Counted from the first letter of the stretch, positions 9,232 to 18,531 are shown. The stretch: DNA of 64,000 nucleotides from Wolbachia endosymbiont of Folsomia candida (GCF_001931755.2 NZ_CP015510.2:1302001-1366000), one strand, 5' to 3'. Notes: generated by a model from the letters alone, not told the origin. Numbers and translations: made by a program.

Positions 9232-12200
9232 TTATATAAGCAAGTTATTTGTATTAATTTCTACGTCTTTTACCCAGCTTAAGTTAGATATCTCATAAAT
9301 AACTTGAGGAGCAATTGAGTATGTCTCCGGTAATAGTACGCTCACTTTATGCTTTTCAAGCAGAAGTTTTAGCAGAATTTTAGTTTTCCCTCTATTTTTT
9401 AATATTTCTTGTAACTCCATAGTGGTTTTTTGCGGATCAGCACAATCAACAACTAAAATTAATCCTTTGATAGCTGAAGTAATTCTTTCTGTAAAATCAG
9501 ATATATCTTTACCCACTAATCTTGTCCTATCTCCTGAAGTTTCAAGGTCAATGATCACAAATGTTCCTGGTGAAAATAAATCCCTTTTCTCTTCTATTAT
9601 TTCATTATTGTAGAACGCTATTTCAGAAACATTATGTGGATCAGAAAGCGTCAATATAACAAATCTTCCACGCTCTGAGGTTCTCATACGCACATTTAAT
9701 ATCACTCCAGCGGTTTTTGCTGTCTTATGTTCTCCAATAAACCCAATATTTAACTCCTCTAAAAAAAATCTAAATTTTTTAAGCGGATGATTAGTTAAAT
9801 AAAATCCTAATGAAAATAATTCATGCTCTAACTTTTCATCTTCATCAAAATCTTCTACATTCTCAAGCTTTGGTTTTAGAACATCAAGTTTACCAAATAA
9901 ATCAGCTTGATTTGATTCTCTATCCTGTTTGTTTTTATTTGCAAAGTAAATAAGCATACCAATTGATTCATACAATTGCTTTCTGTTCTTATGCGCACTA
10001 TCACAAGCTCCAGATTTAATCAGGCTTTCTAGTGCTCTTTTGTTTATAATATGTCCTGAATTTTCAATAAATTCCCATATATCATTATAATAACATGAAC
10101 GTTCATTTACTATTCCTTCCGCTATGGAAAAGCCAACATTCCTCAAAGCAGCGATGCCATAACGTATGCACTCACCTTCTATGGAAAATTCAGCTTGAGA
10201 TTTGTTTATATCAGGAGGAAGAACATTAACACCACTAAACTTTGCTGCATGATAAAATAAATTCAGCTTATCTCGATCATCAATGTTCAAGTTCATTAGT
10301 GCTGTAAAGAATTCCAGTGGATAATTGGCCTTAAGGTAAGCAGTTTGATAAGATATGATCGCATACGCAGCAGCATGAGATTTATTGAACCCATAACCGG
10401 CAAACTTCGCCACTAGATCAAAAATGTAACTTGCTCTATCATGAGTCACACCATTTTTCGTAGCACCACTCACAAAAAGTTCACGCTGTTTATCCATTTC
10501 TGCTTTGATCTTCTTACCCATAGCACGCCTAAGAAGATCTGCTTCCGCTAAGCTATACCCAGAAAGAATACGGGCTATTTCCATCACTTGTTCTTGGTAA
10601 ATTATTACTCCAAATGTTTCCTTAAGCACCTCTTCAAGTAGTGGATGAATGTAATCTGGCTTTTCAAGTCCATGTTTTCTTGCAATGTAAGTTGGAATAT
10701 TATCCATTGGACCAGGGCGATAAAGAGAGATCAAAGCGATTATATCTCCAATGCAGTCTGGTTTTAATTTAATTAAAGATTCTCTCATCCCTGAACTTTC
10801 AAGTTGGAACACACCAATCGCATCACCGCGTGAAAGCATTTCATAGGTTTTTTGATCATCTAAATCTACTGCCAAAATGTCGATCTTTTGCCCACCACGA
10901 TTAATTAAACGACACACATGATCTATTAGTGTAAGCGTACCAAGTCCAAGAAAGTCAAATTTTACAAGCCCTGCTTTCTCCACATATTTCATGCTATATT
11001 GGGTGATTGGCAGAGCTGAATTTGGATCGTAGTACACAGGAACAAAATTTTCTAACTTTTGATCACATATGACAATTCCAGCAGCATGTGTTGAAACGTG
11101 CCGATATATACCTTCAAGTTTCAGAGATATATCAAGGAGTTTTGCAATTACTTCATCACTATCACGTTCCTTCTGCAGATTTTGATCAAGTTCAATCGCT
11201 TGTGACAAAGTCACAGGATTTACTGGATTAAATGGAACCATTTTAGATATCTTGTCCACCTGAGAGTAAGGCATCTGCATCACTCTCCCAACATCACGGA
11301 GTACTGCTCTTGCTTGCAATTTTCCAAAAGTAATTATTTGACCGACATACCCATATTTTTTCTGAACATAGTCAATAACCAAGTCTCTTTTTTCCTGACA
11401 GAAATCGATGTCAAAGTCAGGCATCGATACACGATCAGGATTTAAAAATCTCTCAAATATTAATCCAAATTTTATTGGATCAAGATCTGTAATCTGCAAG
11501 CTCCAAGCAACAATTGAGCCTGCACCTGAGCCTCTTCCTGGACCAACCGGAATGCCATTTGCTTTGCTCCATCGAATAAAGTCTGAAACTATTAGAAAGT
11601 AACCAGCATAGTTCATTGAAGTGATTACACTTAGTTCATAATCTAACCGGTCATAGTATTGTTTAAGATCGATATCATGACCATGATCCAGTCGTGTGTC
11701 ACCATCTGGTTGGGTGTCATCCCAGTGCGTGATGCTGGAATCCAGAAAGATTCCAGTGTCAGCTACTTGCATCACAGGAGAAAGTGTTTTGGTAACAGGA
11801 GAAGATTTTGCAATACGAAGCTTCAACCCTGCGATTGCCTGCTCTTTCAGCTCTTCATTCTCAGTTTTACCCTCTCTGCAAGGAAATTTAGGCAATATAG
11901 GCTGTATACTTCTTGGCATATAAGAACACCTTTGTGATATCACCAAAGTATTGTGAATTGCCTCTGGAATATCACTAAACAGCTTCTCCATTTCTGTTAC
12001 AGACTTAAAATAATGCTCAGTAGTTAATTTCTTTCTGTTACCCTCCACAGCATAACTTCCTTCGGATATGCATGTTAATATGTCATAAGCCTCATAATCT
12101 GACCTATTAGAAAAAAATACATCATTTGTTGCAACCAGGGGAATATTGTGCTGATAAGCAAAGTCTATTAAAGTTTCTTCCAGTTCTAATTCCTTGCTAA

Positions 12201-12693
12201 ATCCATGACGCTGCAATTCAACATATAAACGGTCATCAAACGTTGATATTAACCTATCAATAGTTTCTTTATCTTGTGTTGATAATAACTGCGCTAATAT
12301 CCCATTACATCCGCCAGTTAAAACAATTAAACCTGTATTTGAATTCAATAATTCATCAAATTCAATATAAGGAGCGTCACTACTAATTTTGCGTTTTTTA
12401 AATGATTCACTAACTAAACTGACTAGGTTAGTATATCCTTGCTCATCCTTTGCAAGTAACAGTATAGATAAATCTTGATCATCATGTTTAACTACAATGT
12501 TACATCCTATTATAGGCTGTATTCCTCTATTTGCAGCATATTCTGCAAACTCAAGCGAGCCAAATAAATTACCTGAATCAGTAATCGCAACTGCTGGCAT
12601 CTTATGCTGCACACAAAGACCTATCAGCTCTTCAATTTTAACAGAACTTTCAAGCAGTGAGTAAACGCTATGAACACGTAAGTGTATGAACAT
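9232..12693 (-). CDS. dnaE: DNA polymerase III alpha subunit
   Basis: Replicative polymerase catalytic subunit, 1153 residues. The N-terminal PHP domain (FIHLRVHSVYSLLESSVKIE, residues 2-21) is followed by the polymerase core with GPGRGSGAGSIVAW (about 380-393) and the catalytic aspartates in PDFDIDF (about 423-429). The fingers contain GYGFNKSHAAAYA (about 770). A C-terminal OB region follows. Around residues 306-327 the reading frame runs through a palindromic element (11714-11777), giving VADTGIFLDSSITHWDD-like sequence absent from normal DnaE, in the stretch before the polymerase domain. Upstream on the other strand is the ankyrin gene. Confidence 0.96.
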   Translation of the reverse strand: MFIHLRVHSVYSLLESSVKIEELIGLCVQHKMPAVAITDSGNLFGSLEFAEYAANRGIQPIIGCNIVVKHDDQDLSILLLAKDEQGYTNLVSLVSESFKKRKISSDAPYIEFDELLNSNTGLIVLTGGCNGILAQLLSTQDKETIDRLISTFDDRLYVELQRHGFSKELELEETLIDFAYQHNIPLVATNDVFFSNRSDYEAYDILTCISEGSYAVEGNRKKLTTEHYFKSVTEMEKLFSDIPEAIHNTLVISQRCSYMPRSIQPILPKFPCREGKTENEELKEQAIAGLKLRIAKSSPVTKTLSPVMQVADTGIFLDSSITHWDDTQPDGDTRLDHGHDIDLKQYYDRLDYELSVITSMNYAGYFLIVSDFIRWSKANGIPVGPGRGSGAGSIVAWSLQITDLDPIKFGLIFERFLNPDRVSMPDFDIDFCQEKRDLVIDYVQKKYGYVGQIITFGKLQARAVLRDVGRVMQMPYSQVDKISKMVPFNPVNPVTLSQAIELDQNLQKERDSDEVIAKLLDISLKLEGIYRHVSTHAAGIVICDQKLENFVPVYYDPNSALPITQYSMKYVEKAGLVKFDFLGLGTLTLIDHVCRLINRGGQKIDILAVDLDDQKTYEMLSRGDAIGVFQLESSGMRESLIKLKPDCIGDIIALISLYRPGPMDNIPTYIARKHGLEKPDYIHPLLEEVLKETFGVIIYQEQVMEIARILSGYSLAEADLLRRAMGKKIKAEMDKQRELFVSGATKNGVTHDRASYIFDLVAKFAGYGFNKSHAAAYAIISYQTAYLKANYPLEFFTALMNLNIDDRDKLNLFYHAAKFSGVNVLPPDINKSQAEFSIEGECIRYGIAALRNVGFSIAEGIVNERSCYYNDIWEFIENSGHIINKRALESLIKSGACDSAHKNRKQLYESIGMLIYFANKNKQDRESNQADLFGKLDVLKPKLENVEDFDEDEKLEHELFSLGFYLTNHPLKKFRFFLEELNIGFIGEHKTAKTAGVILNVRMRTSERGRFVILTLSDPHNVSEIAFYNNEIIEEKRDLFSPGTFVIIDLETSGDRTRLVGKDISDFTERITSAIKGLILVVDCADPQKTTMELQEILKNRGKTKILLKLLLEKHKVSVLLPETYSIAPQVIYEISNLSWVKDVEINTNNLLI
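11714..11777. repeat. Palindromic element inside dnaE
   Basis: GTGTCATCCCAGTG, then CTGGAATCCAG, then ATTCCAGTGTCAGCTAC: one and a half copies of the TGTCATYCCAGTG / CACTGGRATGACA family, inserted in frame (about 21 codons) without disrupting dnaE. Confidence 0.85.
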
Positions 12694-12798
12694 AAAAAAT
12701 TTTAAATAAGTAACAAGAGAGTAACATTAATTTGTCTGTGAAGACATAGTTTTGCGATAAAGCAATGGATAAATAAATTATAATAGGATATATAAAGC

Positions 12799-14091
12799 AT
12801 GATAACATTAAATGTTATCATTGATATTGTTGCTATTATGCCTAAATATAAACAAGCAGAATTAACATATCAAGAACAAGTGAAAAGTGATTTCAGTGAA
12901 GCGCTACAAAAAGAAAACCTTGAATGGTTAGACGGGTTAATTGATGGATTAGTTAAATCTTATGAAAAGATGCCAAGAAGAAATGAGCAAGATATGGAGA
13001 AAAGAAAAAAAATTAGCATTGAAAATCTAAAAATCTTTAATATTAAAAATAGCCAAGGAAAAACTGCAGTAATGCTTGCAGCAGAACATGGTAGGGCAGA
13101 TCTTTTGAAAGAATGGTATGACGTTTCTGGTGATCTAACTAATGATAAGTACTTACCAAAAGAGCTGAAAACAGTTTATGCACTGCAAGTTAGTTCATAT
13201 ATTGCACAAGACAATGAGCGTAATAACGCATTAATGCTTGCAATAAAATCTGGTAATTCAAAATGTTTCCCATTTTTACTATCTCCAGAAACGGCAATAA
13301 CCCTTAATCAAAAAGACAAAGATGGAAAGACAGCCTTAATACACGCTATTAACAGCGAAAACTTCGAGCTAATTAAAGAATTTCTGGAAACATCTGGGTT
13401 AGCACTTGGTCAAGTGAATCAATATGATCCAGAACGTAAGGTTAAGCTCAAAATAGATGCTAATGAATTGGATTGTATACAAAATATCAAGAACGAGGAT
13501 ATAAAATTCTCAGTAAAAAAGTTTTTAGATAAGTTAGTAAAACATATTTACTATATAGGGATGCCTACACTGACACCCGCATGTATACTAAAACGCAAAA
13601 GTATTGAGCAGGATGGCGCTTTTGCTAAGAAAAAGAGAGGAAAAGATGATGAAGCTATAGATGAAGCAATACGTGCTGTAACTGAATTTGATTACAAAAC
13701 AAAAAGTTTGACAGGACCTTTTAGTAAAAAATTAGATAGATTTAAAGAATATGTTAATTTTATACAGCTTGCATCAGATTATGAAAGCAAAGCATATCCG
13801 ACTCTAGAAGAGTTAAAAGAAAAATGCCAAGAAGTTGGTCAATTTCTACTAAAAAAATTATTGTATGAAGTAAACTCATATTCATATAATTTAAGAAGCG
13901 ATCAAAAAGAAAAGATTCTTGTTTGTATTAACAATCTAGTCATAGAAGCAAAAATTGAATTTCCTGAAGATCAAATTCAAAACATACCTAGCAATATAAT
14001 ACATGAGGTATTAGATATATTAAATGCACCAAACCCTCAGCTACATTCTAGAACAAATAGCTTGGCTAGTGGTTCATCGCTTCAGAGATAA
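12799..14091 (+). CDS. Ankyrin-repeat protein with bipartite NLS-like motif
   Basis: The 430-residue product has at least three ankyrin repeats: KNSQGKTAVMLAAEHGRADLL (shortened), NERNNALMLAIKSGNSKCFP and KDGKTALIHAINSENFELI (about residues 85-200). The C-terminal half is helical and unrelated to ankyrin. Residues 265-280 read KR-X10-KKKR, the textbook spacing of a bipartite nuclear localisation signal. The upstream ATG has a weak site; an internal ATG at 12838 (MPKYKQAEL) is a plausible real start. A perfect 10-bp inverted repeat (TGATAACATT a AATGTTATCA) lies between the two starts. Ankyrin proteins are common in Wolbachia and some are host-directed effectors; that role here is inference. 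Confidence 0.85.
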   Translation: MITLNVIIDIVAIMPKYKQAELTYQEQVKSDFSEALQKENLEWLDGLIDGLVKSYEKMPRRNEQDMEKRKKISIENLKIFNIKNSQGKTAVMLAAEHGRADLLKEWYDVSGDLTNDKYLPKELKTVYALQVSSYIAQDNERNNALMLAIKSGNSKCFPFLLSPETAITLNQKDKDGKTALIHAINSENFELIKEFLETSGLALGQVNQYDPERKVKLKIDANELDCIQNIKNEDIKFSVKKFLDKLVKHIYYIGMPTLTPACILKRKSIEQDGAFAKKKRGKDDEAIDEAIRAVTEFDYKTKSLTGPFSKKLDRFKEYVNFIQLASDYESKAYPTLEELKEKCQEVGQFLLKKLLYEVNSYSYNLRSDQKEKILVCINNLVIEAKIEFPEDQIQNIPSNIIHEVLDILNAPNPQLHSRTNSLASGSSLQR

Positions 14092-14163
14092 CCCATATAT
14101 GAAAATTAGTAAAAAACCTGAAACCCAAAGAAAAATTTAGCGTCAAACTTGAATTTAAATGTC

Positions 14164-14192
14164 TTGGGTTTCCAGCCTAAATGTGTTATAAT
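14164..14192 (+). promoter_or_regulatory. Promoter of the isc operon
   Basis: TTGGGT at 14164-14169 and TATAAT at 14187-14192 with a 17-bp spacer, 28 bp before the iscU start. No iscR gene is next to it. A GAAACCCAA ... TTGGGTTTC inverted repeat with a long spacer spans about 14118-14172 and covers the -35 box; this could be regulatory. Confidence 0.6.
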
Positions 14193-14219
14193 GTAAGGTA
14201 GCAGTTTATAGGCAGTTTT

Positions 14220-14660
14220 ATGAGTTATAATGAGAAAATTTTAGATCATTACGAAAATCCGAGGAATGTTGGTTCTTTGGATAAAAATGATCCAAATGTT
14301 GGTACTGGTTTGGTTGGTGCACCGTCATGCGGCGATGTTATGAAACTACAGATAAAAGTCAATGAGAAAGGTATTATTGAAGATGCAAAATTCAAAACTT
14401 TTGGTTGTGGTTCCGCAATTGCTTCAAGTTCCTTGTTAACAGAAATGATAAAAGGAAGAACTATTAGTGATGTTACGCAGATAAAGAATACTCAAATAGT
14501 AGAAGAGTTATCTTTGCCTCCAGTCAAGATACACTGCTCAGTTCTTGCTGAAGATGCTATAAAGGCTGCGATTCATGACTATCAAAGCAAACAAAACAAG
14601 AGCCATGATGAAGGATATGAATCAGAATGTGAGGAAAACAATTCTACAGTAATTAACTAG
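14220..14660 (+). CDS. iscU: Fe-S cluster scaffold IscU
   Basis: IscU is the scaffold on which IscS sulphur and iron are assembled into [2Fe-2S]. The three ligand cysteines are visible in GAPSCGDVMK, FGCGSAIASS and KIHCSVLAED, and the chaperone-recognition region follows (PPVKIHC; here LPPVKIH, matching the LPPVK HscA-binding motif). The C-terminal 20 residues are an acidic extension (DEGYESECEENN) beyond the usual end. First gene of iscU-iscA-hscB-hscA. iscS is not in this window. Confidence 0.96.
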   Translation: MSYNEKILDHYENPRNVGSLDKNDPNVGTGLVGAPSCGDVMKLQIKVNEKGIIEDAKFKTFGCGSAIASSSLLTEMIKGRTISDVTQIKNTQIVEELSLPPVKIHCSVLAEDAIKAAIHDYQSKQNKSHDEGYESECEENNSTVIN

Positions 14661-14666
14661 GTTGTA

Positions 14667-15074
14667 ATGAGTGAATGCTTGGGAGAAAGTGGGGTTACAA
14701 AAAAGAACAAAGATCCTATCACTATAACAGATCGTGCCTTGGATAGGGTAAGGTGTTTATTGGATCAGAAGAAGCACACTAATCCAGTGGAATCAGAAGA
14801 AGCAATAGGAATAAGAGTATTAATTAAACAAAGAGGATGCTCTGGCCTAAAATATGATATTGAATATGCATATGACATACGTCCTTTTGAATCTGTAATC
14901 GAAGGAAGTTGCAGTGATGGCCAAAAAGTTAAGATACTGATTGATCCAAAATCTTTAATGTTTATGCTTGGTTCTGAAATGGATTATGTAGAGGAAAAAT
15001 TCTCATCGGGTTTTATTTTTAAAAATCCCAATGAAAAAGGAAAGTGTGGTTGTGGAGAAAGTTTTCATGTCTAG
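14667..15074 (+). CDS. iscA: Iron-sulphur cluster assembly protein IscA/HesB family
   Basis: A-type carrier protein, 135 residues. The three conserved cysteines are present: RGCSGLKYDIEYA (about residue 54) and GKCGCGESFHV at the C-terminus. It starts 7 bp after iscU, and its stop codon overlaps the hscB start (ATGTCTAG). The N-terminal 25 residues are longer than in E. coli IscA. Confidence 0.95.
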   Translation: MSECLGESGVTKKNKDPITITDRALDRVRCLLDQKKHTNPVESEEAIGIRVLIKQRGCSGLKYDIEYAYDIRPFESVIEGSCSDGQKVKILIDPKSLMFMLGSEMDYVEEKFSSGFIFKNPNEKGKCGCGESFHV

Positions 15075-15525
15075 TAACTATTTTTTATTGTTTGAAATTG
15101 ATCCAGGCTTTAATGTCAACTTTGACGAGCTAGAAAAGAAATACATTGAACTAAGTAGAGCTGATATAAATGAAGGACAATCTAAAAACATAATTAATAT
15201 TAACAAAGCTTATCAGGTGCTAAAGTCACCACTAAAACGTGCTGAGCATTTGCTGGACTTTCTTGATGTGAAAAGTCAAAATGACCAACCGAATTCTGAG
15301 ATATTGAATGAATCGATTGAGATAAGAGAATATCTAATGGACTGTGATGATCTTCAATCTGCAAATAGAATGATCGACGAGAAAATAAAAGATTGTATTA
15401 AGAATATAGCTAATGCTTTCGCTAAAAAAAATTTTAATGAAGCAGCTATGCAAGTTTTAAGATTGAAATATTTATATAAGTCATTTGAGGAGGTAAAGCA
15501 AAATGCAGCCAATTCAAATTTCTGA
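15067..15525 (+). CDS. hscB: Fe-S co-chaperone HscB without HPD motif
   Basis: HscB is the J-type co-chaperone that delivers IscU to HscA. The ATG at 15067 overlaps the iscA stop (ATGTCTAG) and begins MSSNYFLLFEIDPGF, like E. coli HscB; an in-frame ATG at 15031 is less likely. The IN-KAYQVLKSPLKRAEHLL block (about residues 45-65) and the C-terminal helical IscU-binding domain (ending VLRLKYLYKSFEEV) are conserved. The J-domain helix II-III loop that should hold His-Pro-Asp reads YIELSRADINEGQSKN: no HPD, and about ten residues shorter than in E. coli. Identity rests on operon position and the conserved blocks. Confidence 0.88.
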   Translation: MSSNYFLLFEIDPGFNVNFDELEKKYIELSRADINEGQSKNIININKAYQVLKSPLKRAEHLLDFLDVKSQNDQPNSEILNESIEIREYLMDCDDLQSANRMIDEKIKDCIKNIANAFAKKNFNEAAMQVLRLKYLYKSFEEVKQNAANSNF

Positions 15526-17419
15526 GCCAAACAGAACTAATTCTGATGAAATAGTTTTTGGTATAGACCTTGGGACTACCAACTCTTTAATTGCAATGGT
15601 AAACAAAGCCGGCAATGTGGAAATATTCAAAGATGAACAAGGAAGAGAGTTATTGCCTTCCGTTATTTCATATGAAAACAATATATTGAAAACCGGCTAT
15701 GATGTCGGTCCGAATGCTATCTACTCAATAAAACGCTTAATGGGTAAAAGTATTGATGACCTAAGTAAAGAGGACATTAATTATGAAATAGATCATGAAA
15801 GCGAGAAAGTTATTAGAGTAAAATGTGCTGAAGAGCAATATCTCACTCCTGTTGAGATTTCCGCTGAGATATTGAAAGCTTTATGCGAGAGAGTTAAAAA
15901 ATCCACAGGGCTCAAGGTACAAAAAGCGGTTATCACTGTGCCAGCTTATTTTGATGATTCAGCCAGGAATGCAACCAAATATGCTGCAAAGCTTGCTGGA
16001 ATAGAAGTGCTTCGTCTTATTAATGAGCCAACTGCTGCTGCACTTTCCTACTCCATTGAAAAGAATAACAATAGCGGAATATATGCAGTTTATGATTTGG
16101 GTGGCGGAACATTCGATATTTCAATACTCAAATTACACCATGGAGCATTTCAAGTGCTCGCAGTGGGTGGTGACACTAAACTCGGTGGTGATGATTTTGA
16201 TCATTTGCTAAGTTCAATTGTGGTTAATAAGTATAAAGAGGAAGTAGAGAATCATTCACTAACACGTGAAGCACAACTGTACGAACGTTATGATATAAGA
16301 GTAATTTCCACCAAAAAAGATGTCATCCCAGTGCCTGGACACTGGGATCCAGAAAATTTAACTGCAAATGAACATACCAGACAATTGGATAATAAGAACT
16401 GGATTCCAGTGTCAGCTACTCGAATGACACCATCTGCTACGCAAACCACCTACAAATTACAACCTGAAGCACATGACGCTGGAGTCTACAATATACGTGC
16501 TGTGAAGGAATACCTGAGTGAAAACGCTGCAGGCACTTTTGAGTTTAATATTAGACCTTTTTCTGTCATTCCAGTGCGTGACACTGGAATCCAGGAGGAA
16601 AAAAATATATTATTCAACTGTGAAATAACTAGAGAGGAATTTCAGCAAGCAATCAGGCCTTTAGTTAACAAGACTATCGACATAGTAAATCGCACTATAA
16701 ACGATGTAGATCTTAAGATTGACGATATAAAAGGAATAATTTTAGTTGGTGGTGCAACTAGAATGCCGTTAATTAAAAACTCATTAGTTAAATTTTTTGG
16801 AAATAAAATACTAAGTGATGTAAATCCAGATAAAGCAGTTGTGAGCGGTGCGGCTTTGCAGGCTCATTATTTAACTTGCCATACAAAAAACAAGAATATT
16901 CTTCTGGATGTTCTTCCATTATCGCTTGGTATAGAAACTATGGGAGGAATAGTTGAAAAAATCATACCACGAAACACTCCCCTGCCAGTTTCAGAAACAA
17001 AAGAGTTCACAACTTACGTTGATGGACAAACAGCAATGAAAGTTCACGTTTGTCAGGGAGAGCGCGAAATGATAGATGACAATAAGTCGCTTGCACAATT
17101 TGAGCTTAAAGGTATACCGCTACTACCTGCAGGCTACGCAAGAATTGAGATAGAATTTACAGTTAACGTTGACGGAATATTGACTGTCAGTGCAAGAGAA
17201 AAAACCACAGGAATTGAGCAAACAGTTGAAGTAAATTCGAGTTTTGGCTTAAGTGAAACCGATATTCAAAATATGGTTAACCAGTCAATAGAGCACTTTG
17301 ATGAAGACATAAAGGCTCGTTCCCTTGCAGAATCTAAAATCAGAGAAAATAAATTAAAAAACTTAATTGAAAGTGATAATAATCCCGATTCTAAGACAAA
17401 AGAGAAAATTTTAGTTTAA
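15503..17419 (+). CDS. hscA: Hsp70-family chaperone HscA
   Basis: HscA is the specialised Hsp70 that releases the cluster from IscU. The nucleotide-binding domain starts GIDLGTTNSLIAMV (about residue 20), has INEPTAAALSYS, and YDLGGGTFDISIL. LVGGATRMPLIKNSL follows near residue 415. The substrate-binding domain starts after DVLPLSLGIETMGG (about 475). It is 638 residues. Between about 272 and 365 the frame passes through three palindromic elements (16321-16353, 16399-16431, 16564-16595), giving VIPVPGHWDPE, WIPVSATRMT and [10 protein letters not shown] in lobe II of the nucleotide-binding domain. It overlaps hscB by 23 nt. Confidence 0.95.
   Translation: MQPIQISEPNRTNSDEIVFGIDLGTTNSLIAMVNKAGNVEIFKDEQGRELLPSVISYENNILKTGYDVGPNAIYSIKRLMGKSIDDLSKEDINYEIDHESEKVIRVKCAEEQYLTPVEISAEILKALCERVKKSTGLKVQKAVITVPAYFDDSARNATKYAAKLAGIEVLRLINEPTAAALSYSIEKNNNSGIYAVYDLGGGTFDISILKLHHGAFQVLAVGGDTKLGGDDFDHLLSSIVVNKYKEEVENHSLTREAQLYERYDIRVISTKKDVIPVPGHWDPENLTANEHTRQLDNKNWIPVSATRMTPSATQTTYKLQPEAHDAGVYNIRAVKEYLSENAAGTFEFNIRPFSVIPVRDTGIQEEKNILFNCEITREEFQQAIRPLVNKTIDIVNRTINDVDLKIDDIKGIILVGGATRMPLIKNSLVKFFGNKILSDVNPDKAVVSGAALQAHYLTCHTKNKNILLDVLPLSLGIETMGGIVEKIIPRNTPLPVSETKEFTTYVDGQTAMKVHVCQGEREMIDDNKSLAQFELKGIPLLPAGYARIEIEFTVNVDGILTVSAREKTTGIEQTVEVNSSFGLSETDIQNMVNQSIEHFDEDIKARSLAESKIRENKLKNLIESDNNPDSKTKEKILV
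16320..16431. repeat. Two palindromic elements inside hscA
   Basis: First copy TGTCATCCCAGTG...CACTGGGATCCAG at 16321-16352, second ACTGGATTCCAGTGTC...ACTCGAATGACACC at about 16398-16432. About 45 bp of unrelated sequence lies between them. All in frame with hscA. Confidence 0.85.
16564..16595. repeat. Third palindromic element inside hscA
   Basis: TGTCATTCCAGTG cgtga CACTGGAATCCAGG, a near-perfect palindrome read in frame as [10 protein letters not shown]. Confidence 0.85.
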
Positions 17420-17467
17420 TTGAAAGTAACACGTGATACACTACTTCTAATTTTTCAAATAGGTTAT

Positions 17468-18229
17468 ATGTCTAGAATACCGTTTTTATTGATCTTGATA
17501 ATAGTGGTGGCAAGTTTACCAATAATAAACAATTGGCTTTCAAACCGCGGTCAGGTGGTGAGCGATGATTATATAGGCGAGAGAGTAGATAATTATATAA
17601 GTAGAAATTTTGACAAAGTTGTAAAAACTCTCAGAGAGCAGTCAATTAAACACAGCCAAACAGCTCGTGAGAACGTAGCAAAAAGTAAAATTTTGCAATA
17701 TAAAAATGAGATATTTGACTTAACTTACCCTCACTCTGGAAGTGAAAATAACAGCGTCATGGTTGCAGGCTTTTTTGACTATTCTTGTGGGTATTGCAAA
17801 ATTATAAAGAACGATATAAAGCAGTTAATTCACGACGGTAAAGTTAAATACATCTTTAGAGATGCTCCAATACTAGGTGATAATTCCTTAAAAGTAGCAA
17901 AAAGCGCTCTAGCCGTTCATTTTATAGATAAAGAAAAATATTTCGACTTCCATTATGCCGCCTTAACCCACAAAGGAGAGCTTTCAGAGGATGATATATT
18001 AGACATAGTAAAAAATATAGGAATTGATGAGAATGATTTTAATCATTCCATGAAAAATAATGCGGATAAAATTCAGGAAATGATAAACAGCAGTAAGCTT
18101 CTAGTTAGCGATCTTGGTGTAGGTGGCACACCTTTTTTAATAATCGGTGATAGCCTGTTCGTAGGAGCAACTGACTTAAGTATATTACGCAGGAAAGTAG
18201 ATGAATTAAGTGACAAACAAAACGAGTAG
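17468..18229 (+). CDS. DsbA-family thiol:disulphide oxidoreductase
   Basis: Membrane-anchored periplasmic thioredoxin-fold protein, 253 residues from the ATG at 17468 (MSRIPFLLILIIVV). An upstream TTG at 17420 directly follows the hscA stop and would add 16 residues. AGG before the ATG at 17468 and the hydrophobic anchor starting there favour the ATG. The redox site is CGYC in FFDYSCGYCKIIKN (about residue 108), and the cis-proline loop is GVGGTPFLIIG near 215. A linker of about 70 residues separates the anchor and the domain. Bdb/DsbA family; likely oxidises cell-envelope proteins. Possibly cotranscribed with the isc genes. Confidence 0.92.
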   Translation: MSRIPFLLILIIVVASLPIINNWLSNRGQVVSDDYIGERVDNYISRNFDKVVKTLREQSIKHSQTARENVAKSKILQYKNEIFDLTYPHSGSENNSVMVAGFFDYSCGYCKIIKNDIKQLIHDGKVKYIFRDAPILGDNSLKVAKSALAVHFIDKEKYFDFHYAALTHKGELSEDDILDIVKNIGIDENDFNHSMKNNADKIQEMINSSKLLVSDLGVGGTPFLIIGDSLFVGATDLSILRRKVDELSDKQNE

Positions 18230-18290
18230 AGTATTTAATAAATTTGCAATCAATTTACCATAAAGTTTTTATTTTCATGAGGACTGAACT

Positions 18291-18485
18291 ATGTTTGACT
18301 ACGAAAATGAATATGGGAGTGATGGCTATAATATTATTAATCAACATATAGAAGCTGAAATATCACGCAGGACAGGAGCATTAAAAGAAGATTATGATAA
18401 ATTAAAGCAGAATTATCAGAAGCTTTATGATGATTGTAATAATTATTACCAAGCGTACGTTTTTACTGACTATAGCAGCACATAA
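18291..18485 (+). CDS. Small hypothetical protein (64 aa)
   Basis: Unrecognised acidic, tyrosine-rich protein (MFDYENEYGSDGYN...). Residues about 20-50 (AEISRRTGALKEDYDKLKQN) look helical, possibly coiled coil. GAGGA lies 9-13 bases before the ATG. A 15-bp perfect hairpin follows 47 bp after the stop. No transmembrane segment or signal peptide. Confidence 0.55.
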   Translation: MFDYENEYGSDGYNIINQHIEAEISRRTGALKEDYDKLKQNYQKLYDDCNNYYQAYVFTDYSST

Positions 18486-18531
18486 CAAAAAAGAGATATG
18501 CTAGTTTCTGACATCTCAGTAGTCACGCTTC

